Below, in pieces: positions 6,612 through 11,979 of a DNA stretch of 11,979 nt. The DNA lies in assembly GCA_022801475.1 (NCBI GenBank), contig JAAWSH010000021.1, positions 1 to 11,979 of the forward strand, written 5' to 3'. The stretch's first letter is position 1; the number at the start of each line of letters is the position of its first letter. The notes below the pieces were generated by a model. The model was not told the origin of the DNA, did not search any database, and saw only the letters and a program-made list of their open reading frames with translations. Source of the DNA: Acutalibacter sp. (GTDB lineage Bacteria; Bacillota; Clostridia; Oscillospirales; Acutalibacteraceae). The translations under genes and the position numbers were made by a program.

Positions 6612-7571
6612 TTATTCCAAGTATGTCGCCGCCAGAACGCACGGCCCCTCTATTGTGATTGTTCCGGCCCCGGCAGGTACAAAAATACTGTCCCCGGGCT
6701 GGAACTCCACTGTATTCTCCCCGCCGCTCACCTGTCCGCTGCCGCTCATGGCGATCAGCGAAAGGAAAGAACTTTCGTCTACCTGCCAGCTTACCTGCTC
6801 CTCTACCTGGACCTTATCCACCGTAAAGTATTTGCAGCTGGCCAGCCGGGCCCTGCTTCCCCCAGAAATAGCCTGGGCCTTGCCCTGCCGGTCCGCTGTG
6901 TCAGAGGGCGTCAGCTTGGATACGGCCAACGCCTTTTCCACATGCAGCTCCCGGGGCTTTCCGTCCGCCCCCAGCCGGCCATAGTCGTACACGCGGTAGG
7001 TACAGTTCGAGTTCTGCTGAATCTCGCAGATCATAATACCTGCGCCAATGGCGTGCAGGGTACCGGATTCAATAAAAAAAACGTCGCCCGGGTGTACATC
7101 CACTCGGTTGAGCACCTCTTCCACAGTGTTGTCCTCAATCTTTTTCCGAAACTCCTCTGGGCTCACCTCCCGGTTTACCCCAAAGTACAGAAAAGCCCCG
7201 GGCTCACAGTCCATCACATACCACATCTCAGTTTTGCCGTACTCATGCTCTACCCTCTGGGCATACTCGTCACTGGGATGCACCTGGATAGACAGCGCTT
7301 GCTTTGCATCAATAAACTTGATGAGAATGGGAAAATCTTCAAAGGCCTGGCAGCGGCTGCCCAAGACCTGGGGGTTTTTGCGAAAGTACCCAGCCAGCTC
7401 CATACCGTCGAATTCGCCGCCCACAATTCTGCTCTGTCCAGCGGGGTGCGTGGAAAGCTCCCAGCTCTCGGCCACCTTTTCAAAATCGCAGGGCTTGTGG
7501 TAAAGGTCGCGCAGCTTGGTGCCGCCCCAAAGATAGTCTTTAAACGCTGGGCTAAGTTTTTGGATCTTCAT
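6612..7571 (-). CDS. manA: Mannose-6-phosphate isomerase, class I (type I PMI)
   Basis: A cytoplasmic zinc enzyme that interconverts fructose-6-phosphate and mannose-6-phosphate, used to catabolise mannose or to make GDP-mannose for glycans. The 319 residues fit the short Bacillus-type form. Opening LSPAFKDYLWGGTKL (6-20) is typical. Zinc ligands are Q96 and H98 in QVHPSD, E115 in TEMWY and H173 in GTLHAIGAG; R193 in NCTYRVYDYGR is the catalytic Arg. AGGAGG 8 bases before the ATG at 7571 fixes the start. It stands alone between gaps of 118 and 471 bases, so it likely has its own promoter in the AT-rich 7572-7640. No sugar transporter or polysaccharide gene is near to tell which direction the reaction serves. 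Confidence 0.94.
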   Translation of the reverse strand: MKIQKLSPAFKDYLWGGTKLRDLYHKPCDFEKVAESWELSTHPAGQSRIVGGEFDGMELAGYFRKNPQVLGSRCQAFEDFPILIKFIDAKQALSIQVHPSDEYAQRVEHEYGKTEMWYVMDCEPGAFLYFGVNREVSPEEFRKKIEDNTVEEVLNRVDVHPGDVFFIESGTLHAIGAGIMICEIQQNSNCTYRVYDYGRLGADGKPRELHVEKALAVSKLTPSDTADRQGKAQAISGGSRARLASCKYFTVDKVQVEEQVSWQVDESSFLSLIAMSGSGQVSGGENTVEFQPGDSIFVPAGAGTITIEGPCVLAATYLE

Positions 7572-7621
7572 AGCAAGTTCCTCCTAAATAATTAGTAAGT
7601 GATAAATAATAAGCAACTATC

Positions 7622-7654
7622 TCAAAAACAAAAAACACAGAGTATGCCCCATAC
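7622..7654 (-). terminator. Possible terminator after the penicillin-binding protein gene
   Basis: On the minus strand GTATG-GGG-CATAC (7642-7654) is followed by TCTGTGTTTTTTGTTTTTG. The T tract is strong but the stem has only five pairs, so efficiency is doubtful. It sits 35 bases past the stop codon. The AT-rich bases 7572-7620 just beyond must carry any manA promoter, but I cannot pick one clear pair of boxes. Confidence 0.4.
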
Positions 7655-7689
7655 AGGCCTTCTCCCGGCGGCCCGCGCTGGTTTCTCTT

Positions 7690-9051
7690 TTAGCCCGCCA
7701 GTTCGCTAAGCACCGCGCCTACAACGCCGCCCGCGCTCTCGATACTACTATTGGACTCCTCTACCACCACCGCAAAGGCAATAGGGTACCGGCTATTATC
7801 ACAAAATCCCACCATCCAGCAGTTGGGGGCTTTCTCCTCCCCCACCTCGCCGGTGCCTGTCTTGGCGCACACGTTCATTCCCTCGGGAAAGAGGTAATCG
7901 CCGTAGTAGTTTTCCACATTGTTTCGCATCATATATTTCAGCTGCACTGCCTCGGCTTCTGTCACCAGGTCGCGGCCGCCTCCAGGCGCTAAGCCCGCAA
8001 ACAGATCCATGCCCTGGGTCAGCCGGGGCTGTGTATAACTGCCGCCATTGGCAATGGCTCCCATCAGAACCATCATATGGTAAGGGTTGCATAGGTCTGT
8101 ATACTGGCCAACTCCAGCCCAGCCCAGCTGGTTGGAGCTGGCCCCGGAAAGCCTGGCCTGGCTCTCCGCAATCTCAATATTTCCAAACTCCAGCGCCTGG
8201 TTAAAGCCCATCTGCTCCGCCTTTTTTTGCAGGGCCCCAGCCCCCAGATCATTGGCCAGCTTGGCAAAGTACAGGTTGCAGGAGTTGCCCAGGGCCCCGG
8301 CCATATCCAGTTCGCCGTGGGTACCCATACAGGTTATATTACTGCCGCCGATCTCCTCGGACTCCCAGCACTCATAAGTGCGCTGGCTCCAGGTATCCGG
8401 CCACTTTTCCATCGCCGCCGCCGCGGTGACCAGTTTGAATATGCTCCCTGGAGTAAAGGAGCCAGACAAGGTATTGTCCAGGTACACGCCTTTGTAGGCA
8501 TCATTTTCCTCAATATCCTCAGGCTGGTTTTCCGGGTCAAAGGTGGGCGCGCTCACCTTGCAAAGAATGTCCCCGGTCTTATAATTATAGAAGATGGCCC
8601 CACCGTTGTGGCCATTCAGGGCATTGTAGGCCGCCACACAGGCGTCCTGGTCCAGGGTCAGGTTCACGGTGCTGCCCAGCTGGTTGAAGAAGGTCTCGTT
8701 CAGGCCTGTAATCAGGTTGTAACCCGTAAGCTTGGTACGCATGGTGTACTGTACACTGGTACTAATGTACCCTGCCGGGTCCCCCACTGTATGCAGCAGG
8801 GCCCGGCGGGCTGTCTCACTCTCGCTATACACCCGTTTTCCCTCCTGGGTGGAGGCCAGCAGGACGCCTTCCCTGTCGGCAATATCCCCCATACCAACCG
8901 CTGCCTCACTGCCATAAATATGTTCATTGTAGGGCTGCATAGCCCATTGGCCGCCATGGAAGATCACCCCGTACAGCAGCCAGCCCACGCCGCCCAAAAA
9001 GGCGATCAACACAATATAAAGGGCAAAGGAGCGGAACCCTACCGTTTTCAT
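7690..9051 (-). CDS. pbpA: Class B penicillin-binding protein (transpeptidase, PbpA/FtsI family)
   Basis: A D,D-transpeptidase that cross-links peptidoglycan stem peptides outside the membrane and is inhibited by beta-lactams. One N-terminal membrane anchor (about 9-31) is followed by the catalytic domain. The active-site set is complete: S203-I-F-K206 in TPGSIFK, S257-C-N259, and K397-T-G399. At 453 residues it is short: only about 100 residues separate the anchor from the transpeptidase start, so the large pedestal domain of FtsI/PBP2 is missing or minimal, as in mycobacterial PbpA. The ATG overlaps the stop of the SEDS gene (ATGA), with GGAGG inside that gene about 10 bases upstream, so the pair is expected in equal amounts as a SEDS-bPBP complex. 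Whether it acts in elongation, division or sporulation cannot be decided. The symbol is by analogy. Confidence 0.92.
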   Translation of the reverse strand: MKTVGFRSFALYIVLIAFLGGVGWLLYGVIFHGGQWAMQPYNEHIYGSEAAVGMGDIADREGVLLASTQEGKRVYSESETARRALLHTVGDPAGYISTSVQYTMRTKLTGYNLITGLNETFFNQLGSTVNLTLDQDACVAAYNALNGHNGGAIFYNYKTGDILCKVSAPTFDPENQPEDIEENDAYKGVYLDNTLSGSFTPGSIFKLVTAAAAMEKWPDTWSQRTYECWESEEIGGSNITCMGTHGELDMAGALGNSCNLYFAKLANDLGAGALQKKAEQMGFNQALEFGNIEIAESQARLSGASSNQLGWAGVGQYTDLCNPYHMMVLMGAIANGGSYTQPRLTQGMDLFAGLAPGGGRDLVTEAEAVQLKYMMRNNVENYYGDYLFPEGMNVCAKTGTGEVGEEKAPNCWMVGFCDNSRYPIAFAVVVEESNSSIESAGGVVGAVLSELAG

Positions 9052-11327
9052 GAATAGATGTCCTCCATTTTCTCTTTAGGTTCCGACGGGCCCGGCTTTT
9101 CCGGAGCGCCGCCCACAATAGAATGCGCGCCTGTAGAAAGATCCTCAAATTCCGCCCCAGCGGACCCGGCCTCCGGCTTCTTCTGCCGAGAAGGGCCCGC
9201 TCCCGCCGGCTCCGGGGGTTTTCCTGCCACCTGCGGCTTTTCTCTTCCCGGCACATGGGGTAAGGGCGCTGTGTAAAAATCTTCAAACTCCGCTCCAGCA
9301 GGCACGCCCTCCGGCTTCTTCTGCCGAGAAGGGCCCGCTCCCGCCGGCTCCGGGGGTTTTCCTGCCACCTGCGGCCTTTCTCTTTCCGGCACATGGGGTA
9401 AGGGCGCTGTGTAAAAATCTTCAAACTCCGCGCCAGCCAAAGGGGACTCCGGCTGCGCGGAATCCACCGGCGGATGAGCCATATGAGCGCCTCCCACCGG
9501 TCGGGGTGTTGCAGTGGACGCCTCCATAGCACTGGCCTCCACTGGCCCGGCCTCGATCTTGTATCGAGGCCGGGGAGTTGGCTGGCGATTGGGCTGGGTT
9601 CTGGGCGGCTGGGGAACCGGCTGGCGGTCCCCATGCTTTCCGGCCCGGCGGGCTGCGTAGGTACGCTCGTCCGCTGCTTTCAAAAAGGCCATCAGCCCCC
9701 ACACTGAAGCCATACTGGATCCCCCCGCGCTGACAAAAGGAAGGGTTACGCCCGTAAGGGGCAAAATATCTGTTACCCCAAACACATTCAGGCAGGTCTG
9801 GAACAGCAGCATTCCCGCCACAGCGCAGGCTCCAATGGAAAAAAAGGTGGAGCGGCTTCTGGTCACGTCGCTGCGGGCGTACAGGGTAAACAGGGCAATG
9901 GTCATAATCACAATCAAGCCCAGCAGCAGACCCTGCTCCTCGCAGAGCATACCGAACACCAGGTCGCTGTCCGCAGCAAAATAGTTTCCCAGATACCCCT
10001 TGCCCAGCCCCATGCCAAACAGCCCCCCGCTGGCCAAAAAGGTCAGCACCCGGGTCTGTTGCAGGCCTGTATCGTAGGGGTCCTCCCACACGTGGCCCCA
10101 GGCGCTGAACCGGTCCGCTACATAAGGCATAAAGGTGAGCACCAGAAAGACTCCAAAAGCCGCGGCAGCCAAGATCAGAATAATGGTGCGCACGCTGCCG
10201 GACCGCATAAAGGCAATAATTAGGAAAGTAGCAAAGAAAATTACCGCAGTGCCCAGGTCCCGCATTAGAAACAGGAACCCCACGCAAGCCCCAGTAAACA
10301 CCAGGAATTCGGTAATGTTTTTTTTCGTCTGAAGCCTGTCCAGCGTAGAGGTGCCCACAAAGACAAAGGCAATTTTAATAAACTCCGAGGGCTGCACGCT
10401 AATGGGGCCAATGTAAATCCAGTTCCGTGAGCCAAAACTGGTGGTACCAATAAGCAGGTTCAGCACAAACAGGCACAGGGCCCCCACGCCAATGGGCAGG
10501 CGGTACTTGGCCACCCGGTCCATATCATTCATAAACCAGATGAGAAAGCAGAACAGCACAATGCCCAAGAACATGGCCCCTAGCTGGCTAATAACGCCGT
10601 GCAGGTCATAGGCTGCCAGCAGATTGACGCCAATCCCCGAGAGCAGGTAAGCCACGGTCTCAATCTCAAAGCTAACCCTGTGCTGAATGGCCATGGAGTA
10701 AACATACAGCCCCCAGCCCATAAAAAGCACAGCGGCCTCTGGCAGCAGGGCGGCGGGCTGAAATGTTCCCGTGGCCACGCTGCCCTGGAGCGCCATGAGG
10801 ATGTGCACAAGGCTGGCCACAAACATCAGCTTGAAGGGTGAGGCCGCCTCCCGCAGCAAAGCGGCAAAGGCCCTGCGTTTTTTCTCCGGCGGCTGGGGAG
10901 AATTTTGCAGCACAAGGGTTACATTCCCCAGGGTCATCCGGTCGCCAATGTTCACCAACTTCTTATCCTTTATTTTTTTTCCATTTACCGCAACGCCGCC
11001 TTTAGAGCCGGTATCGCATACCACCCAGCCCTCATCTCGGCGCATGAACACCGCGTGGTCCCGAGAGACCGCTGTATCTGGCAGGCAGATGTCGCAGCTT
11101 TTGGCCCGGCCCATGGAGTTTTCCCAGTACAGTACCGGAAACTGGGCGCCCGAAGCCGCGTCCACCAGCATAACCACCGGATCCCGGCGGCGCTGGCCGC
11201 GCTTAAAAGAAGTGTAGCAGCGCCAAGATACATAGAGGGCGAGAAACGGCACAATCACGCGGATGATCAGCAGTACAGCGGGCAGAAACCCTGACTGCAA
11301 AAAATGTTCAAACTGTTCCAAACCCAT
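9048..11327 (-). CDS. FHA-SEDS fusion: FtsW/RodA-family peptidoglycan polymerase with FHA domain and repeat tail
   Basis: A membrane glycosyltransferase that polymerises lipid II, fused to a phosphothreonine-reading domain. In order: membrane segment about 14-36 followed by KRGQRRR, which puts the next part in the cytoplasm; FHA domain about 55-140 with R74 (GR), S88-R89-x-H91 and N115-G116, the usual phosphopeptide-binding residues; SEDS domain about 165-555 with about ten hydrophobic segments, including WIYIGPISVQPSEFIK (303-318), RDLGTAVIF (356-364), D455 at the place of the conserved catalytic Asp, and LPLTGVTLPFVSAGGSSM (522-539); then a 200-residue Pro-rich cytoplasmic tail with two 46-residue repeats. 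Ordinary RodA/FtsW are about 370-420 residues. Start is uncertain: the AAAGGAGA site (11328-11335) is one base from the ATG but 7 bases from an in-frame TTG at 11321, two codons later. Overlaps the PBP gene. Confidence 0.93.
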   Translation of the reverse strand: MGLEQFEHFLQSGFLPAVLLIIRVIVPFLALYVSWRCYTSFKRGQRRRDPVVMLVDAASGAQFPVLYWENSMGRAKSCDICLPDTAVSRDHAVFMRRDEGWVVCDTGSKGGVAVNGKKIKDKKLVNIGDRMTLGNVTLVLQNSPQPPEKKRRAFAALLREAASPFKLMFVASLVHILMALQGSVATGTFQPAALLPEAAVLFMGWGLYVYSMAIQHRVSFEIETVAYLLSGIGVNLLAAYDLHGVISQLGAMFLGIVLFCFLIWFMNDMDRVAKYRLPIGVGALCLFVLNLLIGTTSFGSRNWIYIGPISVQPSEFIKIAFVFVGTSTLDRLQTKKNITEFLVFTGACVGFLFLMRDLGTAVIFFATFLIIAFMRSGSVRTIILILAAAAFGVFLVLTFMPYVADRFSAWGHVWEDPYDTGLQQTRVLTFLASGGLFGMGLGKGYLGNYFAADSDLVFGMLCEEQGLLLGLIVIMTIALFTLYARSDVTRSRSTFFSIGACAVAGMLLFQTCLNVFGVTDILPLTGVTLPFVSAGGSSMASVWGLMAFLKAADERTYAARRAGKHGDRQPVPQPPRTQPNRQPTPRPRYKIEAGPVEASAMEASTATPRPVGGAHMAHPPVDSAQPESPLAGAEFEDFYTAPLPHVPERERPQVAGKPPEPAGAGPSRQKKPEGVPAGAEFEDFYTAPLPHVPGREKPQVAGKPPEPAGAGPSRQKKPEAGSAGAEFEDLSTGAHSIVGGAPEKPGPSEPKEKMEDIYS
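9171..9446 (-). repeat. Two tandem 138-bp repeats coding the SEDS tail
   Basis: Copies at 9171-9308 and 9309-9446 repeat with a 138-bp period (46 codons, residues 628-673 and 674-719). Over the first 123 bp of each unit I count two differences, both changing an amino acid (E/G and R/K). The remaining 15 bp differ more. A diverged partial third copy (about 9139-9170) codes GAEFEDL. Each full unit contains EFEDFYTAPLPHVP, followed by a basic QVAGKPPEP...SRQKKPE part. Confidence 0.9.
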
Positions 11328-11366
11328 TCTCCTTTGTTCTTTAGGGGCTTTCCGCTTATCCGGAGC

Positions 11367-11979
11367 CTACCGGATCTCCGCCACTTCTCCCGCCCGTTTA
11401 TAAATCGCTCCCGGCGGCACCGCGCCCCGCACCATAGACAGGGGATATACCCGGCTGCCCCGGCCTATCACGGTCCCGGGGTTCAGCACGGTATTGCATC
11501 CCACCTCTACCAGGTCGCCTAAAATCGCCCCGAATTTCTTCAGTCCGGTCTCCACCCGCTTATCACCCGCCAAAACCGTGACCGGGCTCTTATCCTGCTT
11601 TACGTTAGAGGTCAGCGCCCCTGCCCCCATGTGGGCCTTGTAGCCCAGGATGGAGTCCCCCACATAGTTGTAGTGGGGAACCTGGACCTTATCAAACAGA
11701 ATAACATTTTTTAATTCCGTGGAATTTCCCACCACGCAGCCCGCCCCCACCAGGGCATTGCCCCGGATAAAAGCCCCGGGCCGCACCTGGGTCTCAGGGC
11801 CAATGACACAGGGGCCGGAAATATAATGATTCGGGAAGATCACGGCGCTCTTGTGCACCCACAGGTTCTCTCCCCTCAGTTCATAGTCCTCGCCCAGCTG
11901 TGGGCCCAGTGCCAGAATGAATGTCCCGATCTCTCCCAGGGCCTGGGCCATCACCTGCTCCAGCGCGGCCAGCTGCTGG
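11367..11979 (-). CDS. Left-handed beta-helix acyltransferase, 'UDP-GlcNAc pyrophosphorylase'-like (N-terminus cut by window edge)
   Basis: The C-terminal 203 residues are visible. They form hexapeptide repeats of a left-handed beta-helix, as in the acetyltransferase half of GlmU: GPCVIGPETQVRPGAFIRGNALVGAGCVVGNS and later LVEVGCNTVLNPGTVIGRGSRVYP (each quoted here only as a family match over residues of that stretch). The HYNYVGDSILG and GAGALTSNVK segments are conserved in the short clostridial proteins usually labelled UDP-N-acetylglucosamine pyrophosphorylase. That family is about 220 residues, so 15-30 are missing and no full nucleotidyltransferase domain would fit; true substrate unproven. 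The frame is open through the right edge, so the GTG at 11954 is not the real start. It ends 39 bases before the SEDS gene, probably in one operon, which suits a role in cell-wall precursor supply. Confidence 0.85.
   Translation of the reverse strand, partial: QQLAALEQVMAQALGEIGTFILALGPQLGEDYELRGENLWVHKSAVIFPNHYISGPCVIGPETQVRPGAFIRGNALVGAGCVVGNSTELKNVILFDKVQVPHYNYVGDSILGYKAHMGAGALTSNVKQDKSPVTVLAGDKRVETGLKKFGAILGDLVEVGCNTVLNPGTVIGRGSRVYPLSMVRGAVPPGAIYKRAGEVAEIR

Noticed and set aside
6600..7595. 331-residue plus-strand open frame across manA
   Set aside because: Covers the whole manA gene in antisense, has no ribosome binding site that I can see and no domain; a by-product of GC-rich codon use.
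8227..9057. 276-residue plus-strand open frame across the PBP gene
   Set aside because: Antisense shadow of a gene with intact SxxK, SxN and KTG motifs.
9171..9446. CRISPR array or mobile repeat
   Set aside because: Only two direct copies, no spacers, in frame within a coding sequence; it is a protein tandem repeat.
8924..9634. 236-residue minus-strand frame with Arg-rich repeats
   Set aside because: It is the tandem repeat of the SEDS tail read in another frame; a 138-bp unit repeats in all frames.
9421..10287. 288-residue minus-strand frame inside the SEDS gene
   Set aside because: Out-of-frame reading within a clearly coding SEDS domain; Gly/Arg/Pro-rich with no domain.

Overview
The window reads as chromosomal DNA of a moderately GC-rich, low-GC-phylum Gram-positive anaerobe, most likely a Clostridia member of the Oscillospiraceae/Ruminococcaceae type. 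This rests on strong AGGAGG-type ribosome binding sites, a MRMVDLI-type pyrimidine-nucleoside phosphorylase, a firmicute-style short LbH 'UDP-GlcNAc pyrophosphorylase-like' protein, and near-consensus TTGnnn/TATAAT promoters. The family-level guess is inference. I see no rRNA, tRNA, CRISPR array, insertion sequence or phage gene.

Layout, left to right: (1) an ABC exporter, minus strand, running off the left edge, with a near-consensus promoter; (2) a minus-strand pair, exonuclease III (exoA/xthA type) followed by a sirtuin deacetylase, joined by an ATGA overlap; (3) a divergent plus-strand cyclophilin (ppiB), the only plus-strand gene; (4) a minus-strand pyrimidine salvage pair, cytidine deaminase (cdd) then pyrimidine-nucleoside phosphorylase (pdp), with the pdp ribosome binding site inside the end of cdd; (5) a 471-bp gene-free stretch with several hairpins and a possible small RNA; (6) mannose-6-phosphate isomerase (manA), minus; (7) a cell-wall cluster, minus: a left-handed beta-helix sugar-nucleotide enzyme cut by the right edge, then a SEDS (FtsW/RodA) glycosyltransferase with an FHA domain fused at its N-terminus and a repeat-bearing proline-rich tail, then a class B penicillin-binding protein joined by an ATGA overlap.

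Working together: the SEDS protein and the PBP are expected to form a lipid II polymerase/transpeptidase pair. The FHA domain suggests control by Ser/Thr phosphorylation, as in the separate fha-rodA-pbpA genes of Actinobacteria. Here the sensor is built into the polymerase, and its cytoplasmic tail carries two near-identical 46-residue repeats, each with a Thr-x-x-Leu site of the kind FHA domains can bind. cdd and pdp form a nucleoside scavenging unit, exoA serves base-excision repair, and manA links fructose-6-P to mannose-6-P.

The most interesting points are the FHA-SEDS fusion with its repeat tail, the structured intergenic region at 6141-6611, and a GC-rich motif shared by two intergenic regions that may mark a dispersed repeat family. 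All promoters, terminators and RNA structures were read by eye and are unconfirmed.
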